Assembly: GCF_002632725.1 (NCBI RefSeq)
Contig: NZ_NJAI01000009.1
Location: 38,379-102,378 of the forward strand
Source: Xenorhabdus hominickii
Lineage (GTDB): Bacteria; Pseudomonadota; Gammaproteobacteria; Enterobacterales; Enterobacteriaceae
DNA: 64,000 bases
Reading direction: 5' to 3'
This document shows positions 50,032 through 58,453 of the stretch, piece after piece; the first letter of the stretch is position 1; every line of letters starts with the position of its first letter. The notes under the pieces are model-generated. The model saw only the letters and a list, made by a program, of their open reading frames with translations, had not been told where the DNA came from and searched no databases. Both the position numbers and the translations under genes were made by a program.

Positions 50032-51675
50032 ATGGATCTCGCTATCGTTTACAACGCTGTTAACGCCATAATCAGCGAAAATGCCGATGAATCAGTCAAA
50101 AAATGTATTCAGGAAACACTTAGCTATGAAATAGCAGGTGCGGAATTTACTTCGAGTGGATGGGATGGTAAATCGACGATGTTTAACTGGTCAAACCGCA
50201 GTTTTCCATCAGGGTTTGTTCAGGCTGTGAAGAAAAAACTGGAAGCACAAGGGAATAGAGTGCTTCTTAAACGAAAATCAATGGTAGAACCGCTTGGTTT
50301 GCCAAACCCGAAGATTAACGACTTCCTCTATAACCCTGACTATATTTATCAGGACGAAACCGTAGAGCGAATGGTCAACATCGGCGGCATGATTGCTCAA
50401 ATTGCGACCGGCGGAGGCAAGAGTAATATCGCATGTAAAGCCGCAGCAAGAGTCAATCGTCTGACGCTATTTATCACCACTCGGTCAGTACTTATGCACC
50501 AAATGAGAGACAACTTTCAGCGTTCAATCGATTTTCGTGCAGAAAATGGCGAACCACATCTGAAAGGTGAGAAAGTCGGGATCATCGGCGACGGCATGTT
50601 CCATTTTTCACGTCATGTCAACATTGCAACTATTCAAACGCTTGCCAGCTTCCTTGATGAATACCCTCGGTTTGTCGAAAAACTACCGCCAAAAGTAAAA
50701 ACACTTAAAAAACCACACCCAACCAAGGAGGAACAGCGCAAAGAGTGGGAGAAAAAACGAGAATTTCATTACCGCAGACAGGCAGCTATTAAAATGATGC
50801 TTAAAGAAACATGTCTGCTGATATTAGAAGAAGCGCACGAATCGTCAGGAAACTCGTTCTACGACGTTTCCCGTATGTGTGTGAATGCAGATTATCGTTT
50901 GGGACTGACAGCTACGCCATTTATGAAAGACTCGGCAGAAGCCAACATGCGTCTAATGGCAGTTACTGGTTCGATTGGCATTAAAGTGAGTGAAAAATAT
51001 CTCATCGACCGGGGTATTTTGGCAAAACCTTATTTTCTGTATCTTCGCACCGATTATGTCGCTGACGAGGCTCGAATCAAAGAAGATCTGGCAGAGAAAG
51101 TCGGTAACTCTCGATTGGGTAGAACTTCACCTTACACACGAGCCGCACAGCTAGGCATCACCTACAATCTCGCAAGAAACCGACTTATCGTAAGACACGT
51201 CAAGGATATGTTTGATCACAAGCTTACGGTTATGGTTTTAGTTCGTCTGAAACGTCACGGTCAAATCTTAAAAGAAATGCTTGATGAAGTTGGTATTCGT
51301 GCAGAGTTTATCTTCGGCGAGAGCAAACAAAAGGAACGTATAGCGCAGCTTAATAAGCTTCGCAACCGTGAAATTGACGTTCTTATCGGTTCAACCATTC
51401 TTGACGTGGGCGTTGACGTTCCCGGTGTTGGCGGTGTGGTTCTTGCTGGTGGTGGCAAAGCTGAGGTGGAATTACGACAACGTGTAGGTCGTGGCTTACG
51501 TAAGAAAACCGATCAGGCGAATATCTGTTTTGTGGTTGATTTACTGGATTACTCTAATAACCACCTACTCCAACACTCTTTTGAACGCCGAGCGATTATC
51601 CGAGAAACAGACGGGTTCCATCAGGGAATGTTGCCAGAAGGTAGTAAATTGCCTTTTCATCTACTTAATACATAG
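50032..51675 (+). CDS. SF2 DNA helicase (UvsW/type III res-like)
   Basis: 547 residues. Walker A IAQIATGGGKSNIACKAAAR (motif I, 125-131), motif Ia FITTRSVLMHQM, motif II CLLILEEAHES (EEAH rather than DEAH), motif III LGLTATPF, motif V GSTILDVGVDVPGVGGVVLA and motif VI RQRVGRGLRKK. Organisation matches phage recombination helicases such as T4 UvsW and Res-type helicases. It may process forks or join the ParB-ABC-GNAT system, from which it diverges. Confidence 0.88.
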   Translation: MDLAIVYNAVNAIISENADESVKKCIQETLSYEIAGAEFTSSGWDGKSTMFNWSNRSFPSGFVQAVKKKLEAQGNRVLLKRKSMVEPLGLPNPKINDFLYNPDYIYQDETVERMVNIGGMIAQIATGGGKSNIACKAAARVNRLTLFITTRSVLMHQMRDNFQRSIDFRAENGEPHLKGEKVGIIGDGMFHFSRHVNIATIQTLASFLDEYPRFVEKLPPKVKTLKKPHPTKEEQRKEWEKKREFHYRRQAAIKMMLKETCLLILEEAHESSGNSFYDVSRMCVNADYRLGLTATPFMKDSAEANMRLMAVTGSIGIKVSEKYLIDRGILAKPYFLYLRTDYVADEARIKEDLAEKVGNSRLGRTSPYTRAAQLGITYNLARNRLIVRHVKDMFDHKLTVMVLVRLKRHGQILKEMLDEVGIRAEFIFGESKQKERIAQLNKLRNREIDVLIGSTILDVGVDVPGVGGVVLAGGGKAEVELRQRVGRGLRKKTDQANICFVVDLLDYSNNHLLQHSFERRAIIRETDGFHQGMLPEGSKLPFHLLNT

Positions 51676-51714
51676 ATACAATAATTTTATAGGTCTTTTT
51701 TTTAAGGTTTTTTT

Positions 51715-51990
51715 ATGTCAGATAAAACAAAAGTTGTTCAGTTTAGAGCCACGCCAAAATCTCAGGCTAAACTTGAAGAATTAAAAGCCAGACTCAAAGA
51801 AAAAGGTGTTAAACCAAGTATCGAGGTTGTTCTTAACTCTATGCTCGAAAATATAACAATGGCTTTCTTTGATAAATGCGTCAGTCAGTTAGTGTCCGAG
51901 AACAGCGTCAAAACCCAACTTCTCAAGATGCACAAAGAGGGGAGAATTACCGAAGAAATGCTTAATAGCCTTCTCAAAAATACAGCCTAA
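51715..51990 (+). CDS. Small helical protein, 91 aa
   Basis: Function unknown. Reads VVQFRATPKSQAKLEELKAR at the start, a ribbon-helix-helix-like strand plus helix, then GVKPSIEVVLNSMLENITMA and a helical end. Likely a DNA-binding regulator by this pattern, but the second RHH helix is not certain. AAGG lies 7 bases before the ATG. 39 bases after the helicase stop, possibly co-transcribed. Confidence 0.55.
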   Translation: MSDKTKVVQFRATPKSQAKLEELKARLKEKGVKPSIEVVLNSMLENITMAFFDKCVSQLVSENSVKTQLLKMHKEGRITEEMLNSLLKNTA

Positions 51991-52076
51991 GCCCCCGATA
52001 ACTAAAACTTTTCACCCTGTTTTGCCATTTTAATATGCTGCTCGTTCTTAGACACACACAAACGAGATAATGGAAA

Positions 52077-52730
52077 ATGGCAAAGCATTCTAGCAACAAA
52101 AAAACTCAATCAAAAACAAACGAAACTATCGCAACAACAATCCTAAACCTACCTTTTGTTGATGGAAAAGTGCTGTCTAGGGTAAATATGTGGAAACCAA
52201 AGACGAACGATAGTTTTGTACTTGGTCAAGCTTACGGCGCAGAGTTTATCGATTTCCTCCGAAGCAATCCTTATCTTTCAGGGGCTAATCTTCTTCATGC
52301 AATACTTAGTGACATGAATCTCAAAAAAGGAGATTCGGACAAAACCGCACTTGGCTTTTTGCAAATCATTGAACACATGGTTATCAGCCAAAAAGTAGAT
52401 TGCAGTTCGGTCATGCAATTGGTTGCCAAAGCAAAAATAGAAGAAGAACGGTCGCGCAGTTTTATCACTGGACTAGATGAACTTGAGGCTTTGGAAAACC
52501 GAGAAGAAAAAACGTATGGGCGTTTAGAGGCATCAAAGGAAATAGGCTTTTCTGCGTCTCAGTTGATCAACATGTTAGAGTCAATTAAATGGCTCAAAAA
52601 GACAGACCGTATGCCAACAAAACCGGTTCTAAATGACAGCCTTATGAAAATGAGTGTCGGGCGAAATAAAGTCAGTTGGGTATTAACTCAGAAAGGAATG
52701 GGCGTCTTGATGCAAATTGTAGCCAAATAG
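52077..52730 (+). CDS. Putative regulator with a KilAC-like winged C-terminus, 217 aa
   Basis: N-terminal part basic then mixed. The C-terminal third has YGRLEASKEIGFSASQLINM, LESIKWLKKTDRMP, and NKVSWVLTQKGMGVLMQIVA, the pattern of KilAC/antirepressor-type winged helices (a helix-turn-helix, then W-x-LTxKG). Antirepressors with this end switch phages to lysis; whether it acts so here is inference. No ANT/Rha N-domain was recognised. Terminator-like hairpin follows. Confidence 0.5.
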   Translation: MAKHSSNKKTQSKTNETIATTILNLPFVDGKVLSRVNMWKPKTNDSFVLGQAYGAEFIDFLRSNPYLSGANLLHAILSDMNLKKGDSDKTALGFLQIIEHMVISQKVDCSSVMQLVAKAKIEEERSRSFITGLDELEALENREEKTYGRLEASKEIGFSASQLINMLESIKWLKKTDRMPTKPVLNDSLMKMSVGRNKVSWVLTQKGMGVLMQIVAK

Positions 52731-52736
52731 TTTTAA

Positions 52737-52760
52737 AGGCGCATAGGGTGTCTATGCGCT
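52737..52760 (+). terminator. Hairpin after the KilAC-like gene
   Basis: Stem ggcgcata/tatgcgct around gggtgtc, a few bases past the stop codon. Weak T-tract. Confidence 0.5.
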
Positions 52761-52816
52761 GTATTAGTCCAACCAAATAGTTGGCTAATTTTTCCTATAA
52801 TTGATTGTGAGGGAAA

Positions 52817-53653
52817 CTATCTTTCTCTCATAATGACCGATAGTTTGTCACTTAATCTATTCTCGTGCTCATCCTGCAAAAACAAGTCAATAATCTTTGA
52901 GTTAATATAATAATCAGCAGAGTATCCTTCGTATGGTGAATCCAACGTAGCATAAGACAAATAGCCTTTTGATTTTTCAATAAAAGGTGATATAGGCTCA
53001 AAGACAACGCAATACGACATATCCTTTAACTTGCTTGGGTCAGATATGTCAGCCTTTAAATACGAACTAATAAAGAGCTCTTCGGTATAATACGGACTTA
53101 GGGTTAGATATATGCTAAATGTATCTTTGTCTTTAACAAGGACTTCTACTCCGAAAGAGTTTTGTTTATATCCACCTTTTCTTTTAACTTCAAAATATCC
53201 CATTGGGATATTTGGTGCGTGTAAATTTTTAGTCCTCTTCCAAGCCTCTATATCATCTACAAGCCCTACTCTATAAGGGTTATAAGCACCATTATAAGCG
53301 CTTACCAACAATTCGGTTAAACCTGTTTTTGGATCAAACTTATAATCAAAACGATCAACACTTTGACACATTTTCATAGTGCCAACATTTGACATTCTTT
53401 TCCGAAAATCCGCCTCTGTCTCAAACTCTCCTCTGTCTCCGCCTAACCGCTTATACAGCTTTACTATGTCTTCTTGAGTTGTTGTCCTCATATTTTTAGA
53501 ATTCTCAATTACCTCTGGTGTTATGACCAATTTTTCACCAGTGATATAAGGTTCAAATTTATGGACAGGTCTTACTTGCTTAGGTTGAACGACGCAACCA
53601 GACAAGGACAAATAAACTGCGCTAAAACCAACCAACAATACCTTATTTTTCAT
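52817..53653 (-). CDS. Lipoprotein of unknown function, 278 aa
   Basis: Signal peptide KNKVLLVGFSAVYLSLSGC with lipobox LSGC (Cys 20), so it is lipidated and, lacking Asp at +2 (VV follows), sorted to the outer membrane. The mature protein is charged (YKRLGGDRGEFETEADFRKR, FGVEVLVKDKDTFSIYLTLS). Faces away from its neighbours. Possibly a surface-exclusion or envelope-modifying moron; no family recognised. Confidence 0.7.
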   Translation of the reverse strand: MKNKVLLVGFSAVYLSLSGCVVQPKQVRPVHKFEPYITGEKLVITPEVIENSKNMRTTTQEDIVKLYKRLGGDRGEFETEADFRKRMSNVGTMKMCQSVDRFDYKFDPKTGLTELLVSAYNGAYNPYRVGLVDDIEAWKRTKNLHAPNIPMGYFEVKRKGGYKQNSFGVEVLVKDKDTFSIYLTLSPYYTEELFISSYLKADISDPSKLKDMSYCVVFEPISPFIEKSKGYLSYATLDSPYEGYSADYYINSKIIDLFLQDEHENRLSDKLSVIMRER

Positions 53654-53751
53654 ACAACTGCCCTGTTATTGATAATTGTTCGCATTGTATGATTGTATAA
53701 GTATTTAAAGCAAGGCAACGTAAGGGAGATCCAGCAGCAAGGAAAGAGTAC

Positions 53752-54099
53752 ATGTATGTAAAAGAGTCAACTGGCGAAAAAGAGAACTCATCATTCAGAA
53801 TCGTCATATACCCTTTCTGCGAAGAAATCCAAAAGCGACTAAATCAACTTCCGGCAGTCAATGAACGTCTTATTAGCTTTCAGCACTCGAAATATGGGTT
53901 GAAAACGGTTAAAAGCACAGGGTGTGTTATGTTCAAACCTAAAATATCTAACACACAGTTTGGTATAGAAGTGGCAATCTATGATATTAAAGGACTAGAA
54001 CAACTAATATCATTTATTACCTACGAATTAGACGAACATTCGACTAATCAACAAGCCCCCTACCCTCCTAAAAAGACTCCAGCCATCAAGGAAAATTAA
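53752..54099 (+). CDS. Unrecognised 115-aa protein
   Basis: Function unknown. GGAA-type ribosome site (aaggaaagagtac) before the ATG. α/β composition (SSFRIVIYPFCEEIQKRLNQ, FGIEVAIYDIKGLEQLISFI) with a Pro/Lys-rich end. Followed by a 49-bp repeat with a hairpin that recurs after the tandem Sm gene; between its stop and that repeat the DNA resembles the last codons of the Sm gene (DSLAE versus GSLAE), so the locus may have been reshaped by recombination. Confidence 0.5.
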   Translation: MYVKESTGEKENSSFRIVIYPFCEEIQKRLNQLPAVNERLISFQHSKYGLKTVKSTGCVMFKPKISNTQFGIEVAIYDIKGLEQLISFITYELDEHSTNQQAPYPPKKTPAIKEN

Positions 54100-54121
54100 C
54101 GACTCTCTTGCTGAATAAGTT

Positions 54122-54170
54122 GCTTCCTGCAAATTGTCCTGTGCCTTTCGGCACAGACAAAGCCCTCGTT
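54122..54170 (+). repeat. Copy A of a 49-bp repeat with a hairpin
   Basis: gcttcctgcaaattgtcctg, then hairpin gtgcctttcggcac (54141-54154), then agacaaagccctcgtt. Copy B is at 54910-54958. Identical flanks, but the 14-bp hairpin is the exact reverse complement in copy B. Each copy follows a gene end (gctgaataa), so it may act as an mRNA 3' end or terminator. Confidence 0.85.
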
Positions 54171-54372
54171 ACACAGGGCTAGAGCATGAACGTTTGTTTT
54201 TTAATCACCGAGTGAATGTGAACATTTTGCAAACATAATTGATTTAAAAACATCTCATAAGTAGATTGAATTTCAAACAGATTGTGAACTCAGATATCAG
54301 CATAGTTTGATTAAAAACCACTAACCGTTTTAGTTTTGGTAAAATGTAACAAACAAAATAACTGGAATAAAA

Positions 54373-54897
54373 ATGAACAACGAACTACCTAAAGTTGATG
54401 TTACATACGGCACGAAGCGTTACAACGATCGCATTTACAAAACTTTTTATACGAGCCTTGTTCCAGCAGTCAAGGGACTATGTTCGGTAAAGGTTTTAGA
54501 TATAGATGGGAATGAGTTTGTTAGCAATGTAATAAAAACCAATAATCGCAATGGTGTTGTTGTGTTTTCAGACCACAGAATGCTATTTTGCCAGATCGCA
54601 AAAATTGAACTAATTGGGCGGCAAGAAATGGAGATTATCGAATCCCAAGTTAAGAATTTTGATTCTAGCGTTCTGTCTAAGCCGAGAACATTCCACTTGA
54701 TTTTAAAAAAAGCCCACGCCCTAAGCAAAGATGTGGCTGTTTTTATGAAAGATGGAAATGTTTATAAGGGCAAATCAATAAGACAAGACTACGACACCTT
54801 ATTACTAATAACGCAAGAAGATAAACAACTTATAATCATGTACGATGCAGTTAAGCGTATCGTTCCTCTCGAAGCTGACGGTTCTCTGGCTGAATAA
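54373..54897 (+). CDS. Protein with two tandem Sm/Hfq-like domains
   Basis: 174 residues. The N-half reads FYTSLVPAVKGLCSVKVLDI, DGNEFVSNVIKTNNRNGVVV, MLFCQIAKIELI; the C-half LILKKAHALSKDVAVFMKDG, NVYKGKSIRQDYDTLLLITQ, LIIMYDAVKRIVPLE. Each follows the Hfq plan: short helix, V-x-[VI]-x-x-x-[DN]G, a bent strand, LLL, then an Sm2-like [YF]-x-x-[AI]-x-x-I. Fused double-Sm proteins could form a trimeric pseudo-hexamer. A role in RNA regulation is inference. Its 3' end carries the second copy of the hairpin repeat. Confidence 0.6.
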   Translation: MNNELPKVDVTYGTKRYNDRIYKTFYTSLVPAVKGLCSVKVLDIDGNEFVSNVIKTNNRNGVVVFSDHRMLFCQIAKIELIGRQEMEIIESQVKNFDSSVLSKPRTFHLILKKAHALSKDVAVFMKDGNVYKGKSIRQDYDTLLLITQEDKQLIIMYDAVKRIVPLEADGSLAE

Positions 54898-54909
54898 ATC
54901 GCCCTACCA

Positions 54910-54958
54910 GCTTCCTGCAAATTGTCCTGTGCCGAAAGGCACGGACAAAGCCCTCGTT
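54910..54958 (+). repeat. Copy B of the 49-bp repeat, hairpin inverted
   Basis: Same flanks as copy A; the core is gtgccgaaaggcac (54929-54942), the reverse complement of the core in copy A, plus one nearby base change (aggcacgg versus ggcacaga). It begins 12 bases after the stop of the tandem Sm gene. Confidence 0.85.
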
Positions 54959-55325
54959 GTACACTTGTAATTTGTATAAGGATCGACTGCTCGTATTTTA
55001 CCTGCCCCACAAGACCAGCAGACCTCGCCATCCAACTGTTCCACCGCTACTTCTACAGGGAAAGTTATTAATTTAGAGACTTTTCGTAATATATAAGGTT
55101 AAACACCGAGAAAGGGGATTTATTGAGGGAACACCTTTCCTTAACACGCTGTTTTTTCTAGGACTTAATATATATAGATGAAAACAAAAAAAACTTATAA
55201 AAAGTAAAAAAAGACTTGAAACGGGTTTTTTGACTGTTATTATACATCCCATCAAAGCGAAATAACGCAGCGATAAAAAAATCAAATTTAGCGCATTGGC
55301 GCATAGTTAAGGAATCTATAATATC
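54959..55325. other. Intergenic region with a promoter for the 224-aa gene
   Basis: 367 bases without a convincing gene. A likely promoter lies at about 55215-55245: TTGAAA then TATTAT/TTATAC after 16-18 bases. A second A-rich stretch (55176-55214) with polyA and polyT tracts precedes it. The leader (55245-55325) contains taacgcag and gcgcattggcgc, a short hairpin. Confidence 0.45.
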
Positions 55326-56000
55326 ATGGCTACATTATCTAAATCATTAATCGCTTCTTCTGTTGCTTCTACTCTTTCTTTATACGCTTCTAATCTTGAA
55401 CAAATACAACAACGCTTATCAAGCGTTGAGAAGTTATCTAGCGCGGAAAAAAAGGAATTACAAGCAGCACAAACGAAAGTTAAATATTTTACTGGTTTAT
55501 CTGCACTTATTACCACCAATAATAAAGCAGTATCCGCGCTGTACTATATCGTAATGAATGCTAAACAAGACCCAGCTGATTTATTAAAAGAAATTGCTAC
55601 CAACTCTTACAGTTTAAATAAGTTTGGTTTTATTATTAAAAGTATCGCAGATGGATTCTATAACTACGATATATCAGATATGAGCGCGTCAAATATCATT
55701 GCAATCTTAGACTTTATCAAAGCGGATAAGATCAAGTTTTCAATGCGTGAATATCGCGCAGTAATGGGCGAATATAAAAAACAAATTGATCGCGATATTG
55801 ACGATGGATTCACACAAACAAATCAAGCGTTAAAACTTTGTGAGCGTATGGGTATTGTTTCGTACACTGGCGGAAAAATCAGCGCAGGATATGGCGAATA
55901 TAAGATCAATTCAGAAAATGAATTAGTAAAATATCTAAAATCTATTTTTGTGAAAGATAAAGCCACACAAAAAAAATTAGATCTAGCAGTAACAGAATAA
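55326..56000 (+). CDS. Unrecognised 224-aa protein near the candidate origin
   Basis: Function unknown. N-terminal Ser/Leu-rich helix, then coiled segment EQIQQRLSSVEKLSSAEKKE, then mixed α/β parts (NIIAILDFIKADKIKFSMRE, YKKQIDRDIDDGFTQTNQAL). GERMG-like turn LCERMGIVSYTGGKISAGYG may be a wing of a helix-turn-helix. The gene has a dedicated promoter, a terminator, and a long gene-free repeat-bearing region behind it, so a plasmid replication or copy-control protein is possible, but no RepA signature is visible. Confidence 0.55.
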   Translation: MATLSKSLIASSVASTLSLYASNLEQIQQRLSSVEKLSSAEKKELQAAQTKVKYFTGLSALITTNNKAVSALYYIVMNAKQDPADLLKEIATNSYSLNKFGFIIKSIADGFYNYDISDMSASNIIAILDFIKADKIKFSMREYRAVMGEYKKQIDRDIDDGFTQTNQALKLCERMGIVSYTGGKISAGYGEYKINSENELVKYLKSIFVKDKATQKKLDLAVTE

Positions 56001-56018
56001 CAATTTAACCACTTTATG

Positions 56019-56047
56019 AAATCCGCTCATTGTAGCGGATTTTTTTG
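56019..56047 (+). terminator. Terminator after the 224-aa gene
   Basis: Stem atccgct/agcggat with loop cattgt, followed by seven T (56040-56046), 20 bases past the stop. Textbook Rho-independent form. Confidence 0.88.
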
Positions 56048-56721
56048 CTTCTTTTCTGACACGCTCAACGCTTCACACTATCCGCACTGATAACGCCACA
56101 AATCGCACTATAACGCTTTTCTATTCTCTCTTATCTATCCTATACATAACAATCAAATCACGTTTAAAACGCTTTATATTAGCTTTTAATCTGGTTTACT
56201 TTCTTACAAGTGGAAAAGCTGGCAACTGTAGCGACAATAAACGAAAAGTAGCGCCACCAAATAGATTTTAAGACGTTTTAACCAACAACTTGCTGTATTG
56301 CACTATTAATAATTAATAGTCTATTAAAATGGCTTATATTGCGTTTTAGAAAAATTCGTTTAAAAGTTGTAACAACCGTTTAATTTTGCTTGTTTGGCTA
56401 GACAGATCCGACACAATACACGCAACGAAAAACAGCGAGCGAGAAAGAAATAGTAAATACGGGTAATTCTCAACCGCATTTGAAAATAAACCTCAACCGC
56501 GTTTATTCCCCCGACTATACCTCAGCGGGATGCGACCCTTTTCCCTTTTCCCGCGCACGACCGTTTCCCGCAGGTAGCCATTTTTCAAGTTTTGGAATCT
56601 TTTCTCACCTTTCACAGCCGTAGGTTTTTCTCCACTTTATTGCATTTTTCCCCTTCGGCTAGTTACTTCCAAAAGAAAGGCAGAGTTTCCCCCGCTTTCT
56701 TCGTTCACACACAACACAACG
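56048..56721. other. Gene-free region; candidate replication region
   Basis: 670 bases without a coding frame that convinces. The first 300 contain at least five copies of AACGC[TC]T-type words (near 56072, 56096, 56114, 56168 and, inverted, 56340), spaced 18-55 bases. An AT-rich block (56290-56400) with attaataattaat follows. Later, ctcaaccgc occurs twice 25 bases apart (56469, 56494), then a pyrimidine-rich stretch (56535-56560). Repeats plus AT-rich DNA fit an origin, but no DnaA box with full match was seen. Confidence 0.35.
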
Positions 56722-57027
56722 TTATAGACAAAAAGGTTCACGGCTGAAATCTTTTTTCAGTTTGAAAAATTCAGTGCCGTTTGAATAAATTGGTGTTTTA
56801 TCCAACAGACAGAAAAACATTGTCAGCTTTTCACAGGCTGATGGCCGCTTATAGGTTTCATGTTCTTTTCGTATTTCATCAGCAATACGTATCTTCAAAC
56901 GCAAATGACGACGGTTCTCTTCGATTTTTTCGGCGATTTTCTTATCCAATTCAAGATCGTGTTCAAGAGCAGCATGATCGACAAATAGGTTTTGAGCGTT
57001 GCTGTGGTTAAATGCGTTACGGCGCAT
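56722..57027 (-). CDS. Unrecognised 101-aa protein
   Basis: Function unknown. GGAG 8 bases before ATG 57027. Helical and highly charged centre (LEHDLELDKKIAEKIEENRR then LRLKIRIADEIRKEHETY), then a more hydrophobic end (KLTMFFCLLDKTPIYSNGTE). No family recognised. Lies between the candidate replication region and the HigBA-like module. Confidence 0.5.
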   Translation of the reverse strand: MRRNAFNHSNAQNLFVDHAALEHDLELDKKIAEKIEENRRHLRLKIRIADEIRKEHETYKRPSACEKLTMFFCLLDKTPIYSNGTEFFKLKKDFSREPFCL

Positions 57028-57353
57028 ATTATTTACTCCATTTGGTTATTTATATTATTTTCTTAATGGAGTTATTTTCACACACTGGATACGGGTACAA
57101 AGAGATAACTGACGGGCACAGGAAGTAATACATCTAATGGTGCAGGGAAATAAATACTTAACATATATGCGTTAGATAAACTCCCTGCGGCTTCCCACGG
57201 GAGAGTTCGGTAGCCGAGTAAAAAGAGTCTATTGCCTACGGGAAACAGGTGGGTAAAAAAAGCCGCTATGTTAGCGGCGTGGGAATGGACTTTGTTTCCG
57301 ATTTTTTTCTGACTTCTCCCCCGCATTTAAAGCGGAGAGTTCTAATGAAAGTG

Positions 57354-57650
57354 TTAAAGTGAATTTAATTCATTAATGAGTGCTGGATGGCGTTCAAGTA
57401 TCTTAAGAAGTTTCAATGATGAACCTGAAGGAATACGACGGTGCTGTTCCCAGCTTTGAATTAGGGAGGATGAAACACCAACAGCTTCAGCAAATTCACT
57501 CTGTTTTAACCCAAAAGATTCGCGCAAGTTTTTTACATCGGGTAAACGATGGTAATGGATATTCTCACTAGGGACAGAAAGTTCGCCTTTTTCAATCGCT
57601 ACCATCTGCTTCATACTTTCAACCAAGTCATTAAAAAGTTCTTTGTCCAT
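57354..57650 (-). CDS. XRE-family antitoxin (HigA/NadS-like)
   Basis: 98 residues. HTH: LRESFGLKQSEFAEAVGVSS, SLIQSWEQHRRIPSGSSLKL followed by LKILERHPALINEL. The N-terminal ~45 residues (FNDLVESMKQMVAIEKGELS) match the toxin-binding extension of NadS-like antitoxins. Encoded after its toxin in a toxin-first operon with 45 bases between them that form a GC-rich hairpin. Expected to repress the operon from the operators at 58057-58102. Confidence 0.85.
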   Translation of the reverse strand: MDKELFNDLVESMKQMVAIEKGELSVPSENIHYHRLPDVKNLRESFGLKQSEFAEAVGVSSSLIQSWEQHRRIPSGSSLKLLKILERHPALINELNSL

Positions 57651-57669
57651 AGTTTCTCCGTGGTATGAA

Positions 57670-57688
57670 CATGCCGCGCTTTTGCGCG
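57670..57688 (-). other. Hairpin between toxin and antitoxin genes
   Basis: Perfect 7-bp GC-rich stem gccgcgc/gcgcggc around tttt in the intercistronic gap. It has no T-run, so is not a standard terminator; it may stabilise or process the mRNA and set the toxin:antitoxin ratio. Confidence 0.6.
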
Positions 57689-57695
57689 GCGTTGA

Positions 57696-58019
57696 TTACT
57701 GCAATTTGCTACTGATGGCTTTGAGCACTTCTTTTTCTTTTGCCGTTACATTATCCTTTTTATTTTTAGGATAAATCAAAAGAAGGTAGAGCCTTCCAGT
57801 TTTGGTTATTGTGTAATAAATAATTCTGACACCGCCACTTTTACCCATTCCTTCACGTTGCCAGCGAATTTTCTTACATCCTCCAGTAGCGCTAATGGTA
57901 CTGCCTTGTTCATGATTCTTTAATAAGTGTTCCTGTAATAGTCTGAATTCATCATCAGTTAATAACCCAGCTCGTTCTCTACTAAATACAGGAGTTTCGA
58001 TAAAAACTAAGTATTCCAT
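57696..58019 (-). CDS. RelE-like toxin (HigB/NadS-partner type)
   Basis: 107 residues from ATG 58019 (AAGG 9 bases upstream). Family pattern: YLVFIETPVFSRERAGLLTD, DEFRLLQEHLLKNHEQGSTI, GCKKIRWQREGMGKSGGVRI, IYYTITKTGRLYLLLIYPKN, with the KIRW and GGVRIIYY boxes of HigB-2/RelE mRNA interferases. Stops protein synthesis by cutting mRNA in the ribosome (family knowledge). First gene of the pair. Confidence 0.87.
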   Translation of the reverse strand: MEYLVFIETPVFSRERAGLLTDDEFRLLQEHLLKNHEQGSTISATGGCKKIRWQREGMGKSGGVRIIYYTITKTGRLYLLLIYPKNKKDNVTAKEKEVLKAISSKLQ

Positions 58020-58056
58020 AACAAACATCCTTGCCCATCAATGAGAAACATTGTAA

Positions 58057-58102
58057 TCGTACATGGTACGAAAATCAACAAATAAATCGTACTGAGTACG
58101 AT
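58057..58102. promoter_or_regulatory. Two operator palindromes of the HigBA-like module
   Basis: tcgtac-atg-gtacga (58057-58071) and atcgtac-tga-gtacgat (58086-58102). Centres lie 30 bp apart, about three helical turns, so two antitoxin dimers would sit on one face of the DNA. 40-80 bases upstream of the toxin start. Confidence 0.8.
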
Positions 58103-58453
58103 ACTTTTGTAATATAAGAAATGTGAAAGAAAGATTGGATTTACTTTATCTAGAATAAGGAAAAAGTCATCATGGGAGAAATTCATACCTACTTCCCCCA
58201 GCCTGATAATGAATTAACTGTTTATCAGTAAGTTAATAACATCACCTTCTCCGTGTTTTGCACTGGGTTATGTTGAAGAAAAGGGGATAAAAATAGGGTG
58301 CATTGCACTGTGCCCAAAACCCCCTATCCCAACCATGACTACGGAATGCGGTTTTCGTTTTGGCCACTCAGTATTAGTGAACTTTTCGAGGAAGTGGCGA
58401 TTACACAAAATACTAAACAAGGTTTTTCCAACACCTTATCCGCCGATAATTCT
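58103..58453. other. Intergenic region
   Basis: About 350 bases between the HigBA-like module and the next gene. A tract of mixed composition with short open frames on both strands, none with a good ribosome site and coding-like composition. I see no defined element. Confidence 0.4.

Noticed and set aside
53474..53692. 72-aa plus-strand frame over the lipoprotein start
   Set aside because: The minus-strand lipoprotein has a clear signal peptide and lipobox; the plus frame has neither start signal nor coding character.
57078..57326. 82-aa open frame with hydrophobic C-terminal half
   Set aside because: No convincing ribosome site and Pro/Val/Leu-rich end; could be a decayed or cryptic gene but I cannot support it.
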